A DNA stretch of 55,459 nucleotides from an uncultured Bacillota bacterium (GTDB lineage: Bacteria > Bacillota > Clostridia > Christensenellales > UBA1242): the NCBI GenBank assembly GCA_946499835.1, contig CAMMTJ010000003.1, positions 1-55,459 on the forward strand. The letters run 5' to 3'. This document shows positions 24,791 to 33,173 of the stretch, in pieces. Position 1 is the stretch's first letter. Every line of letters begins with the position of its first letter. A program made the translations under genes and the position numbers. The notes beneath the pieces are model-generated. The model worked only from the letters and a program-made list of their open reading frames with translations. It had not been told where the DNA came from and made no database searches.

Positions 24791-26200
24791 ATGAAAAAGT
24801 CAACAAAAGTCTTGCTCATACTTTTTATTATTTCCCTTGTGCCAGCAATTTTTTTTGGCAGATATTTTTTTGGCGGGATAAAAGCCATAGAGGGTGGGTT
24901 TATGATCTCATATGACACCTATTCAATTCTTGGAGCCGTTTTTGTCAGCATTTCGCTTGTGCTTGGAGTGATTTTGTATATTTTCTTTCTCAGGGCAATC
25001 ACTCTTTCAAAAACTCTCTTTTTTGTCACATTACCACTGACTGCACTCTATGGCTTTTCAATTTATTTCTTAGCAAGTTCGCAATCAGCAGACGGACAGT
25101 TGGCAACAAATGTCAGAGTCCTTCTCAATCTGTCAACTGAAAATAGTTACAACTCCATTCTTTGGGCGGTGCTGCTTACTGCGCTTTACCTATTGCTCCT
25201 GCTGTTTGCATACACACTTGCTTGCAAGCCTGTTGGAAAGGTGGAAAGGGTTGTTGCAAGACTGAGTGATGGAAGGGTGCGTGAAGAAGAGATTGATATT
25301 GGTGGAGGAAAGAAATTTCAAGGACTGGAAGACTCTCTCAACAAAATCAATCACACATATAGAGAAAAAGATAGAGTGCTTCGAAAGACTCGACTGGAAA
25401 AACAGAAATTTATTCCAAAACAATTCTTCAAGTTTTTTGGCAAGAGTGCGATAAACGACCTTGAAATGGGGAAAGGGGTAAGCAAGAAGGCATACCTTAT
25501 GAGATGTCGCCTCTCTCTTCTTGACAAAGAACAAGCCATAACTGTGCAAGAAGGCTTCACATTTTTTAGTTCTTATATGAAAACGGTAACTCCGCTCGTA
25601 AGACGATATAATGGCTTTATTGAAAGATATATGGGGGAAGGCATTCTTGCCGTCTTTTCGTCCGCAAAAAGTGCGTTAGATTGTGCACACGCCTTAGAAA
25701 AAGCGGTGGAAATAAAAGCAAAGACCTCCGCCTATGCAGGGATTGAAGTCAACATTTCTCTCTTTTGTCAAGAGGTGACGTTTGCTCTTGGAAAAGATCA
25801 ATCAAAGGGGCCAAGAATAATCAATGATATCATGCCATTTGCAGATAGGCTGTCGCGTATCAATGATTATTTCAAAACAAAAGTGATTTTCACAAAACAA
25901 GTGCTGGACGAAATGCCTATTGGTGAAAAGATGTTTTATAGGTATATTGGAGACATACTCGAAGATGGAAGGTCGATTGCCGTGTTTGAGAGTTTTGCCG
26001 TTTATCGCAAGGATAAAAGAGAAGTCCTTGAAAGAATGAAAAATGTGTTTGAACTCGGCGTGAGATATTACAACGAGAGTGAATATGACAAGGCACAAGA
26101 GAACTTTTCAAAGGTGTTACGCTTTCTGCCTAGCGACAAGGTTGCATACATTTATTTCAATAAGAGTGAGGAAAAAGCAAACAAAGGCAAATTGCATTGA
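24791..26200 (+). CDS. Membrane protein with degenerate class III cyclase-like domain and C-terminal TPR-like helices
   Basis: The 469-residue protein has four hydrophobic segments in its first 145 residues, a HAMP-like linker, then a region patterned on class III adenylate cyclases (IPKQFFKFFGK near 205, FIERYMGEGILAVF near 280, PFADRLSRIND near 350). The metal-binding aspartates are not conserved: the first site (normally FSDIR) reads MRCRLS and the second GD reads GE. The end resembles a TPR repeat (YNESEYDKAQENF). It is probably a non-catalytic nucleotide-binding or sensor protein. No clear ribosome site precedes ATG. Confidence 0.65.
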   Translation: MKKSTKVLLILFIISLVPAIFFGRYFFGGIKAIEGGFMISYDTYSILGAVFVSISLVLGVILYIFFLRAITLSKTLFFVTLPLTALYGFSIYFLASSQSADGQLATNVRVLLNLSTENSYNSILWAVLLTALYLLLLLFAYTLACKPVGKVERVVARLSDGRVREEEIDIGGGKKFQGLEDSLNKINHTYREKDRVLRKTRLEKQKFIPKQFFKFFGKSAINDLEMGKGVSKKAYLMRCRLSLLDKEQAITVQEGFTFFSSYMKTVTPLVRRYNGFIERYMGEGILAVFSSAKSALDCAHALEKAVEIKAKTSAYAGIEVNISLFCQEVTFALGKDQSKGPRIINDIMPFADRLSRINDYFKTKVIFTKQVLDEMPIGEKMFYRYIGDILEDGRSIAVFESFAVYRKDKREVLERMKNVFELGVRYYNESEYDKAQENFSKVLRFLPSDKVAYIYFNKSEEKANKGKLH

Positions 26201-26226
26201 CTTTTTGCCTTTTATTGTGCTAAAAT
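26197..26226 (+). promoter_or_regulatory. Promoter of the TM2-mnmA unit
   Basis: TTGACT (26197-26202), an 18-bp spacer and TGC-TAAAAT (TAAAAT at 26221-26226). It lies 6 nt before ATG 26233 and 30 nt before ATG 26257. Confidence 0.8.
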
Positions 26227-26256
26227 TTTTGCATGAGAAGAATGGAAAGGCAAAAA

Positions 26257-26730
26257 ATGAAGTTATGCCCAAGATGTGGCTTAAAGGTGATTGACAGCGC
26301 TGATGAGTGCCCTGATTGTCACCTTAATTTTGCACGTCTTGCCCTTGCCACAAACGCTGATGCAAAGCGGAAAATAAAACGACATGACAGAGAATTTATC
26401 TTGCACACTCATGATCTGCCAAGTGATGTAAGTTACAAAAAACTGCTTCTTCTTACTATCTTTCTTGGGATGTTTGGGGCTCATTGTTTTTATGTGGGAC
26501 GTTACTTGCGTGGTGGCATGTTTGTGCTAAATATGGTGTTTGCTGCCATTTGCGTAATATTCAATCAGCAGATATTGGCAGTTGATGAGGGCAGGCTTAT
26601 TGAACTGTTTGGTATCATCATAGGTGCAATTTTGCTTTGCTGGATATATGACTTTATTATGGTGGCGATCAAGAGATTCAAAGTGCCGATTGCAATCGAC
26701 CTTAAAGATGACGGAGAGAAAAAGAAATGA
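26257..26730 (+). CDS. Zinc-ribbon plus TM2-domain membrane protein
   Basis: The 157-residue protein starts with a zinc ribbon (CPRCG and CPDC within residues 4-20). A basic linker leads to a TM2 domain: two hydrophobic helices with the [16 protein letters not shown] turn, plus a further helix. TM2 proteins are small membrane proteins of unknown role. ATG 26257 is chosen because GGAAAGG lies 6 nt upstream and relatives begin directly at the zinc ribbon. ATG 26233 is possible and would be leaderless. It overlaps mnmA by ATGA. Confidence 0.8.
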   Translation: MKLCPRCGLKVIDSADECPDCHLNFARLALATNADAKRKIKRHDREFILHTHDLPSDVSYKKLLLLTIFLGMFGAHCFYVGRYLRGGMFVLNMVFAAICVIFNQQILAVDEGRLIELFGIIIGAILLCWIYDFIMVAIKRFKVPIAIDLKDDGEKKK

Positions 26731-27812
26731 GAATAGTTGTTGGAATAAGTGGAGGCGTTGATTCCTCAGTTGCTGCATACCTGTTGAAAGAACAAGGACA
26801 TGATGTCATTGGTCTTTTTATGGTCAACTGGGAAGAAGAGGACGGTGCTTGCACGGCGGAGGAAGATTTTGAAGATGTCAAAAGAGTATGCAACAAAATT
26901 GGCATACCTTACTTTTCTGTCAACTATGCAAAAGAATATTATGAGCGGGTGTTCACTTACTTCCTTGATGAATACAAGAGGGGGAGAACACCAAATCCAG
27001 ACGTGCTATGCAATCGTGAGGTTAAGTTTGGCCCATTCCTTGAACAAGCAAAAAAACTTGGTGCTGACATGATTGCAACAGGGCACTATGCAAAAAAGAT
27101 TGAAAAGGATGGCAAGGCATATCTTGCCAAAGCAAAGGATCTCAACAAGGATCAATCATATTTTCTCAATCAACTTTCACAAGAACAACTTTCAAGCGTT
27201 ATATTCCCACTCCAAGACATTGACAAACCAACGGTGAGAGAAATTGCAAAAAAACTCGACCTCTCAAATGCAACAAAAAAGGACAGCACTGGAATATGCT
27301 TTATTGGAGAGAGAAACTTCAAAAAGTTTTTGAAAGGTTTTTTGCCAGCACAACCCGGTCTTATCAAAGATATGGAAGGGAATGTCGTTGGAAAGCATGA
27401 TGGACTGATGTATTACACACTTGGTCAAAGACGCGGACTAAATATTGGCGGACTTGCAGGTGGAAATGGAGAGCGTTGGTTTGTCATCAAGAAAGATCTT
27501 GAAAACAATGTGCTCTATGTCTCACAAGGTGAATGTGACGAACTCTATTCAGACGGACTCTATGCAAGTCAGATGAACTGGATACCAGAAGTTCCAAAAG
27601 AGAAAGAGTTTGATTGTTTTGCAAAAACTCGTTATCGTCAACCTGACCAAAAGGCCCATGTGAGTGTGATAGATGAAAAACATATCAAGGTCGATTTTGA
27701 TTGTCCTCAAAGAGCGGTCACCCCAGGGCAGTTTGTTGTGCTTTACACAGAGGATGGAATATGTCTTGGCGGAGGCATTATAGATGAGGCTTACAAAAAG
27801 AAGGGTGAATAA
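26727..27812 (+). CDS. mnmA: tRNA-specific 2-thiouridylase MnmA
   Basis: The 361-residue enzyme puts sulfur on U34 of tRNAs for Lys, Glu and Gln. The PP-loop SGGVDSS is at residues 8-14. The catalytic cysteine pair appears in NPDVLCN and TGICFIG, and the conserved QDQSYFL-like segment is [11 protein letters not shown]-terminal beta-barrel contacts tRNA. It is coupled to the TM2 gene by ATGA and probably co-transcribed with the next small gene. Confidence 0.97.
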   Translation: MRIVVGISGGVDSSVAAYLLKEQGHDVIGLFMVNWEEEDGACTAEEDFEDVKRVCNKIGIPYFSVNYAKEYYERVFTYFLDEYKRGRTPNPDVLCNREVKFGPFLEQAKKLGADMIATGHYAKKIEKDGKAYLAKAKDLNKDQSYFLNQLSQEQLSSVIFPLQDIDKPTVREIAKKLDLSNATKKDSTGICFIGERNFKKFLKGFLPAQPGLIKDMEGNVVGKHDGLMYYTLGQRRGLNIGGLAGGNGERWFVIKKDLENNVLYVSQGECDELYSDGLYASQMNWIPEVPKEKEFDCFAKTRYRQPDQKAHVSVIDEKHIKVDFDCPQRAVTPGQFVVLYTEDGICLGGGIIDEAYKKKGE

Positions 27813-27854
27813 TTTTTTCGACTTTTGCTAACAATAGATTAGAGGAGGTCGAAT

Positions 27855-28064
27855 ATGATTATTGCAAACTATATCGCACTCATCTTGTTGCTCATCGGTG
27901 GGCTCAACTGGGGGCTTATTGGACTTTTCAATTTCAACCTAGTTGCTTGGATTTTTCAAAAGTTTGAAATGGGAGCAAGAATTGTGTATGTGCTCGTTGC
28001 ACTTGCAGCAATCTGGCTTATTATTTCAGCCTGCATCGATGGTGGAATCCTGCTTGCAATGTAA
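27855..28064 (+). CDS. DUF378 small membrane protein (YuzA-like)
   Basis: The 69-residue protein has two hydrophobic helices and the family motif GGLNWGLIGLF near residues 16-26. The function is unknown. A strong AGAGGAGGT site precedes ATG. It lies 42 bp after mnmA with no terminator between, and a terminator follows. Confidence 0.9.
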   Translation: MIIANYIALILLLIGGLNWGLIGLFNFNLVAWIFQKFEMGARIVYVLVALAAIWLIISACIDGGILLAM

Positions 28065-28071
28065 GTGAAAA

Positions 28072-28098
28072 AGCAGTCCATACTAGGACTGTTTTTTA
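28072..28098 (+). terminator. Terminator after the DUF378 gene
   Basis: A 6-7 bp stem (28073-28079 with 28086-28092), a 6-nt loop and a T-run. Confidence 0.8.
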
Positions 28099-28100
28099 TT

Positions 28101-28128
28101 TTGCATCAAAATATGTTTGTGATAAAAT
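28101..28128 (+). promoter_or_regulatory. Upstream promoter of degV
   Basis: TTGCAT (28101-28106), a 16-bp spacer and TGA-TAAAAT (28123-28128). It would give an 84-nt leader. Confidence 0.55.
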
Positions 28129-28170
28129 GAAAGCATAAAAGCCGTTATGAAAAAATATGATACTAATCAT

Positions 28171-28200
28171 TTGACTTAAACAATCCTTGTGTTTTATAAT
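28171..28200 (+). promoter_or_regulatory. Proximal promoter of degV
   Basis: TTGACT (28171-28176), an 18-bp spacer and TATAAT (28195-28200). Confidence 0.75.
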
Positions 28201-28218
28201 CAAAATTAGGGGGAAAAT

Positions 28219-29070
28219 ATGATAAGAATAGCGACTGACAGTTGCAACGACTTGTCAAAAGAACAAATTCAAGAAAAGAATATTGCCGTTATGCCTTTGT
28301 CGGTTATACTTGGCGAAAAAGAATACTTTGATGGCGAAAATATCTCGCCAAAAGATATTTTTGATTATGTGGCTGAGACTGGCGTTTTGCCAAAGACGGC
28401 TGCAAGAAGCGTTGAAGACTATAAAGCCTTTTTTGAAGAACTTACCAAAAATGGCGATGAGGTGATTTTTATTGGCATCTCAAGTTTTCTTTCAGCAAGT
28501 TATCGCAACATTTTGGAAGCAAAAAAATTGCTTAAAAACAACAATATTTATGTGCTTGACAGCCTTTCTCTCTCAACTGGGATTGGACTGCAGGTGCTCT
28601 ATGCCGCTTCTCTTGTAAAACAAGGTTTGAAAGCGGGGGAAATATATTATAAACTTATCGATCAGTCAAAACATATTCAAGCATCTTTTGTTGTTGACAA
28701 ACTTGACTACCTTTACAAAGGTGGAAGATGTTCTGCCATGGCAAGGTTTGGAGCCAATGTGCTGAAAATAAAGCCTAGACTGGAACTGGTTTCAGGCAAG
28801 ATTGAAAACACAGGAAAATATCTTGGCAATTTGAGAGGAGTACTGAAAAAATATGTGGATGACATGCTTCGCCTTCATCCAGATTATGTTGACGATATAT
28901 GCTTTGTCACTCACACTTGTCTTGACGAAAAATTGCCACAGGAGATTGCTGATTACGTCAGATCAAAAAATATTTTCAAAGAGGTTGTCATCACAACTGC
29001 TGGCTCAACAATAACAAGCCATTGTGGGCCAAACACACTTGGAATTTTGTATAAAACAAAAGTGCAATAA
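28219..29070 (+). CDS. DegV family fatty-acid-binding protein
   Basis: The 283-residue protein opens with the DegV signature TDSCNDL and contains the second-domain motifs SLSLSTGIGL and KLDYLYKGGRCSA. Family members bind a single fatty acid, and some (FakB) present it to the kinase FakA for phosphorylation. Whether this copy is a FakB cannot be told. AGGGGGA precedes ATG. Two tandem promoters lie upstream and rnhA follows after 27 bp. Confidence 0.93.
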   Translation: MIRIATDSCNDLSKEQIQEKNIAVMPLSVILGEKEYFDGENISPKDIFDYVAETGVLPKTAARSVEDYKAFFEELTKNGDEVIFIGISSFLSASYRNILEAKKLLKNNNIYVLDSLSLSTGIGLQVLYAASLVKQGLKAGEIYYKLIDQSKHIQASFVVDKLDYLYKGGRCSAMARFGANVLKIKPRLELVSGKIENTGKYLGNLRGVLKKYVDDMLRLHPDYVDDICFVTHTCLDEKLPQEIADYVRSKNIFKEVVITTAGSTITSHCGPNTLGILYKTKVQ

Positions 29071-29097
29071 TTATACTTGAATCAAAGAGAGGTATAA

Positions 29098-29550
29098 ATG
29101 AAAAATATTACCCTTTACACAGATGGCGCTTGTTCAGGGAATCCTGGTATGGGTGGCTGGGGAGCGATATTAAACTATAACGGCGTTGAAAAAGTGCTCT
29201 CTGGTGGCGAAGATTTCACGACAAACAATCGCATGGAACTTACCGCAGTCATTGAAGGGCTTGAAAGAATAAAAGAGCCGTGCAATGTTGACATCTATTC
29301 TGACTCTGCCTATGTTGTCAATGCTTTTTTGCAAGACTGGATAACTTCTTGGGTTGCAAATGGTTGGCGGACAAAAGGCAAAGGGGAGGTGCTCAACAGT
29401 GATTTATGGAAAAGACTTATTGCTCAGGTTGAGCGTCACAATATCACTTGGCATAAGGTGAAAGGGCATGCTGACAACGAACTTAACAATCGTTGTGATG
29501 CTCTTGCAAGGGGAGAAATTGAAAAAATAAGAAAGACAAAAGAGCAATAA
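29098..29550 (+). CDS. rnhA: Ribonuclease HI
   Basis: The 150-residue enzyme cuts RNA in RNA-DNA hybrids. The catalytic acids are visible: D9 (YTDGACSGNPG), E47 (NRMELTAV), D69 (YSDSAYV) and the late aspartate in NRCDALA. The basic handle region WVANGWRTKGKG is present. GAGAGG precedes ATG. A terminator follows within 50 bp. Confidence 0.97.
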   Translation: MKNITLYTDGACSGNPGMGGWGAILNYNGVEKVLSGGEDFTTNNRMELTAVIEGLERIKEPCNVDIYSDSAYVVNAFLQDWITSWVANGWRTKGKGEVLNSDLWKRLIAQVERHNITWHKVKGHADNELNNRCDALARGEIEKIRKTKEQ

Positions 29551-29594
29551 AAAAATCTTCAAAATATTGAATGAAAATTTATCAAAAAACTTCC

Positions 29595-29623
29595 AAAAAG
29601 CCTATTGACAGATAGGCTTTTTT
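29595..29623 (+). terminator. Terminator after rnhA with an embedded -35 box
   Basis: An 11-bp stem (29595-29605 with 29612-29622) and a 6-nt loop. The next gene's TTGACA lies across the loop (29605-29610). Confidence 0.88.
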
Positions 29624-29633
29624 GGTATAAAAT
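29605..29633 (+). promoter_or_regulatory. Promoter overlapping the rnhA terminator
   Basis: TTGACA (29605-29610), a 17-bp spacer and TAAAAT (29628-29633), driving the gene at 29658. Confidence 0.8.
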
Positions 29634-29657
29634 TGTTTCATAAATTTGGAGGAAAGG

Positions 29658-30638
29658 ATGAACGAGCAAACAGGGATTGGATTTATTTTTGAAGCAGAAG
29701 GACTTGATACGCCAAAACTAAGACTCAGGTTTGAAGAAATACAGAAAAATGTAAGAATAATGACAGATGCGGCAATTGATAGTTTACTTTCGATGTTCGA
29801 AGAAACTGGAGACCAAAAATCAGAAGAGCAAAAGATTGCTTATGCTCATAAAATAGCAGCAATTATTGCAAATGACGGATTTTATGATGGCAAATTATGT
29901 TTGAAAAAACTGTCATTGTCTTTATGCAATTTTGCACGAGAAAGATTTAGAGGAGTTAAAGGTCTCACTCCTAGTAAAACAGATGTGATATCGCTTAATA
30001 TTTTTAACGAAGCATTGAGTAATTATTGCAACGACATAGGAATTAAAATAGGTGAATTGACAAACTATACACCACTGCCAAAATCAGTCAAAATTGCACC
30101 AACTTTCTTTTCTACTCAAGAAGAATATATAACACTCTTACAGTTATTGGATAAGCACAAAGCGGCCGTAGCGGAAGCTGAAAAAGCAATAGCAAATAAA
30201 AAATCAAAAAACGGAAAAATTTCACCAGAAGAATTGAAAAGACAAAAAGAGGCTGAAGAGGCAAGAAAGGCAAGACTTGAAGCCGAAAAAGCAGAAGAAA
30301 AAAGATTGCAAACAGAAAAGAATGCGAGAGCAGAAGAAAAAAGGAAACAAGAAATTGCCAAAATTATTGACAGAGTTTTTAGACTTCGTGCAGATATGAA
30401 GGATTTAGATGCATTTTCAGTTGAGGTTTATTCTCAATTAAATAAAGATTTGCTAGACAGAAAAATCAAGTTTAATTCCAACGATGCTAAAATTGAGAAA
30501 TATAAGAAAGAACTTAAAGTTGCTGAAAAGAATCTTGAAGAAGCAATGAATGAAGTCTGCAAACAACCAAGGTCTATAATGACGCGGTTGCCAAATGGAA
30601 AATGTGCACGCATTGAAATTTATCCAGCAATCGGCTAA
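29658..30638 (+). CDS. Unrecognised protein with a charged coiled coil
   Basis: The 326-residue soluble protein matches no family I can name. Residues about 1-170 look globular and mixed. About 175-260 form a Lys/Glu/Ala-rich coiled coil, and a short C-terminal part follows. No signal peptide or membrane segment is seen. GGAGGA precedes ATG (TTG 29646 is a weaker option). Like the LRR and trmH-like genes it uses TTA/TTG leucine codons and stands alone with its own promoter and terminator, so it may be an accessory gene. Confidence 0.75.
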   Translation: MNEQTGIGFIFEAEGLDTPKLRLRFEEIQKNVRIMTDAAIDSLLSMFEETGDQKSEEQKIAYAHKIAAIIANDGFYDGKLCLKKLSLSLCNFARERFRGVKGLTPSKTDVISLNIFNEALSNYCNDIGIKIGELTNYTPLPKSVKIAPTFFSTQEEYITLLQLLDKHKAAVAEAEKAIANKKSKNGKISPEELKRQKEAEEARKARLEAEKAEEKRLQTEKNARAEEKRKQEIAKIIDRVFRLRADMKDLDAFSVEVYSQLNKDLLDRKIKFNSNDAKIEKYKKELKVAEKNLEEAMNEVCKQPRSIMTRLPNGKCARIEIYPAIG

Positions 30639-30648
30639 CAAAACAAAT

Positions 30649-30675
30649 AAAAACAGCCAAGCAATGGCTGTTTTT
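30649..30675 (+). terminator. Terminator after the coiled-coil gene
   Basis: A perfect 11-bp stem (30649-30659 with 30665-30675) and a 5-nt loop. The T-run touches the 3' end of the minus-strand gene, and the symmetric A/T flanks could serve both directions. Confidence 0.88.
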
Positions 30676-31233
30676 CTAATCGTTATTTATAAGGTTCATA
30701 AATACGGCTTCATAAATGTTTGGAGCTTGCGTTTTCCATTTTTGAATTGCCTCATTTGCACTTTGGCGAGATGGGGCTTTTATTTTAAGTTCAAACATAG
30801 GCTTGGTGCGAAGTGGCTCATATATTTGCAAGATGACAGTGTATGATCCATCTTCGTTTTTGACGTAGGTGGCAGAATACTCCTGTGAGGACTTGACATT
30901 GAGTCTGTTTGCTTGGAGATATTGACTTATTTCTTCACGCATTTCAAAAGGAAGGCGTTTGTATAGGTGAGAAAGACATTCTCTGCCTTCGTAGGTGAGT
31001 GCAAAAAGTTCTTTCCCTTCCTCTTCATTTCCAATCTTGTATAAGAGATGAGAAGAAACAAGGTCATGAATGATGGCCTTGCAATCCATATAATTTTTTA
31101 TCCAGTTGTTTTTCACAGAGCATATGTCGAGAATCGAGTCTTCTGTCAATGGGATTTCCATTTTATCAATGACAAACAGCATTGTCAATTTGTCAACCAC
31201 GACCTGTTCTTTATCTGATAGCATTTCTTTCAT
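30676..31233 (-). CDS. DUF4364 family protein
   Basis: The 185-residue protein resembles the clostridial DUF4364 family. Residues about 8-90 form a winged-helix-like region (DKLTMLFVIDKMEIPLTEDSI, then a YEGRECL segment), and a beta-rich C-terminal half contains EDGSYTVILQIYE. A transcription-related role is possible but unproven. ATG 31233 is chosen because a good promoter would start transcription only about 2 nt before it; earlier in-frame Met codons lie in or upstream of the -10 region. Confidence 0.72.
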   Translation of the reverse strand: MKEMLSDKEQVVVDKLTMLFVIDKMEIPLTEDSILDICSVKNNWIKNYMDCKAIIHDLVSSHLLYKIGNEEEGKELFALTYEGRECLSHLYKRLPFEMREEISQYLQANRLNVKSSQEYSATYVKNEDGSYTVILQIYEPLRTKPMFELKIKAPSRQSANEAIQKWKTQAPNIYEAVFMNLINND

Positions 31234-31241
31234 TTCGCTAT

Positions 31242-31270
31242 ATTTTAACATCTTTTTTTCAAACTTGCAA
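31242..31270 (-). promoter_or_regulatory. Near-leaderless promoter of the DUF4364 gene
   Basis: On the minus strand TTGCAA, a 17-bp spacer and TGT-TAAAAT. The predicted start is about 2 nt before the ATG. Confidence 0.7.
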
Positions 31271-31318
31271 ATTTTTTTGATACGCATTTGCAAAATTGTT
31301 TGTTTTTTGTGCTCATTG

Positions 31319-31327
31319 TGATATTAT
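31319..31327 (+). promoter_or_regulatory. Extended -10 promoter
   Basis: TGA-TATTAT just upstream of the acidic-protein gene; the -35 region is poor. AAGGAG follows before ATG 31345. Confidence 0.5.
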
Positions 31328-31344
31328 TACATTAAGGAGAAAGT

Positions 31345-32151
31345 ATGGAACACAACGAACAAATTGAAAATTTCTTGGAAGCGTGCGACGAAGTTTGCAC
31401 TTGCAAATTTTTGATTGCTGAACATAAAATCCAAAAACTCTTGGCTATTCTTGCCTCTACCGCGCCAGTCCGTGACCTTGTGAGCGAATGCGTGGAGCAA
31501 TTCAACCGTGACAAAGAGTTTATGAGGGCATATCTTCAAAATGAGAAAGGAGATTTTGAACTTGTTATGCCAGAGGAAGAATACAAGATCATCGCTCTTG
31601 TTTTTTGCACACTTGCTGAGATTGATGCTGGAAATATTGAGTTTGCTGATTTTATCAAGCGCTTTTTCTCTGACAAGGAAGGCGTTGCACCATATGATCG
31701 TTTCGTTCAAAGGATGATGCTTCCTTTCAGAAACCTTATTTCAGAAGCGTTTGGTTATGCCAAAGTGGGTGTTGGACCTGCACAAGAAGCAAAAAGAGAA
31801 GAGGATGACGATGATGACAAGATTATCTCTTTTCCTCGCACCAAAGTTGCCTCTGCCGAGGATCTTTCAAACCTTTGCCAAAAAGCGCAATCTATCGCTG
31901 TTCAAATTTTGAGCGAACTTGACTCTGTCAGAAAAGATGACCATGAGATAGAGGATTTGAAAGCAATTTGTTATGCAATTATTATGGCGTCAGGCGATCA
32001 AGATTTCGACCTTTTGAGGGGACTTGCTTGCGGACTACGTTACGCATACAAGGCATACAAGCCAATCAAATTCTTGGCAAAAGAACTTTACAGTGAAGTT
32101 GATGATTATCTTGACAAACTTGACGAAGATGATGAAGAAGATGATGATTAA
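31345..32151 (+). CDS. Unrecognised acidic helical protein
   Basis: The 268-residue protein is predicted to be almost all helical and cytoplasmic. Two acidic patches stand out: one at about residues 150-158 and the extreme C-terminus (a run of Asp and Glu). I recognise no family. AAGGAG precedes ATG. The gene is monocistronic, divergent from DUF4364 and converging on ylbJ with a 4-nt overlap at the 3' ends. Confidence 0.75.
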   Translation: MEHNEQIENFLEACDEVCTCKFLIAEHKIQKLLAILASTAPVRDLVSECVEQFNRDKEFMRAYLQNEKGDFELVMPEEEYKIIALVFCTLAEIDAGNIEFADFIKRFFSDKEGVAPYDRFVQRMMLPFRNLISEAFGYAKVGVGPAQEAKREEDDDDDKIISFPRTKVASAEDLSNLCQKAQSIAVQILSELDSVRKDDHEIEDLKAICYAIIMASGDQDFDLLRGLACGLRYAYKAYKPIKFLAKELYSEVDDYLDKLDEDDEEDDD

Positions 32152-33068
32152 AGGAATATAAAACAAAGTATAACAGATATCAATGTTGCCAGCAGAGCAT
32201 GTGTGAACTTTTGAAGTGTGAAAAGCGATGCTGGCATTTTTATTTTATCAAGCATGGTGAGTGATTGCATAATGGTTGACAGCCCACCAAAAGTTATCAC
32301 AAAAGTGCAGGCAACGACTGAGAGAAGTCCTGAAAGTGAAGATGAAATGTCAAGACAGCCTTTTGTGATCTCAACAAGCCCTGCAAGAATTGATGAAACT
32401 TCTTTTGGCATAAGTGACAAGAGAGGATCAAAAGATTGTATAACAACAAAAAACACAGCAATGATTGCACCCACCGATAAAACAGAAAGACAGGTGTCAA
32501 TCACAATTTGAGAAAGGTCAGTTTGTTTCTTTGAAGTTTGTTCAAGGCTTGGAGGCAAATCTTGGACTTTTATTTTGCGGTATAAAAGCCCGTTGATGAG
32601 AGCGCCCAAGATGTGAGATATAAATATGATATAACCAAAAGTCGCATTTCCAAGCATACCTACGCCGACAGCACCGATAATGAACATAGGCCCAGAAGTT
32701 GAGCAAAATGACATCATTTTGAAGGCGTCCGCTCTTGCAATTTTTCCGCTTTCATAAAGATCGGCTGTGATTTTTGCGCCTACTGGATAGCCAGAAACCA
32801 TGCTCATAAAAAAGACGTAAGCAGACTCTGAGGGAGCGAAAAAAAGTTTTTTTATGGGCTTTGCAAATGGTTTTGTGATAAAGGATACATCACCATACGA
32901 AGATAGGAGTTTTGTGAAAAAGACAAAAGGTAACAAAGAGGGAAGAACACTGCTAGCCCACGCAGAAATTCCGCCAAGAGTTGTTTGCAGAAAAAGTTTT
33001 GGCATTGCAACCATTGAAAACAAAAAATAAAAGATAAGAATTGTGATAAAAGTGCGATATTTTTTCAA
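32148..33068 (-). CDS. ylbJ: Sporulation integral membrane protein YlbJ
   Basis: The 306-residue nucleoside-recognition-domain membrane protein has about eight hydrophobic segments. The family core MVSGYPVGAKITADLYESG, MMSFCSTSGPMFIIGAVG is well preserved. In Bacillus, ylbJ is expressed in the mother cell under sigma-E and is needed for heat-resistant spores. Linkage to pta-ackA and rpmF is the usual clostridial arrangement. It is transcribed alone, leftwards. Confidence 0.9.
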   Translation of the reverse strand: MKKYRTFITILIFYFLFSMVAMPKLFLQTTLGGISAWASSVLPSLLPFVFFTKLLSSYGDVSFITKPFAKPIKKLFFAPSESAYVFFMSMVSGYPVGAKITADLYESGKIARADAFKMMSFCSTSGPMFIIGAVGVGMLGNATFGYIIFISHILGALINGLLYRKIKVQDLPPSLEQTSKKQTDLSQIVIDTCLSVLSVGAIIAVFFVVIQSFDPLLSLMPKEVSSILAGLVEITKGCLDISSSLSGLLSVVACTFVITFGGLSTIMQSLTMLDKIKMPASLFTLQKFTHALLATLISVILCFIFL

Positions 33069-33085
33069 AATTTACTCCAATATAT

Positions 33086-33114
33086 TTGACAAAAAATGAA
33101 TGTAAAAATATAAT
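33086..33114 (+). promoter_or_regulatory. Consensus promoter of pta-ackA
   Basis: TTGACA (33086-33091), a 17-bp spacer and TATAAT (33109-33114): a perfect sigma-A match. The leader is about 50 nt. Confidence 0.92.
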
Positions 33115-33173
33115 TTAATTTGTGAAGATGACTTCATATTGTATGAAAAAATTTATTTTTTAAGAAGGTTGTT

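Noticed and set aside
28147..28179. A 10-codon ATG mini-ORF in the degV leader
   Set aside because: It has no ribosome site and is too short to support; the region is better explained by tandem promoters.
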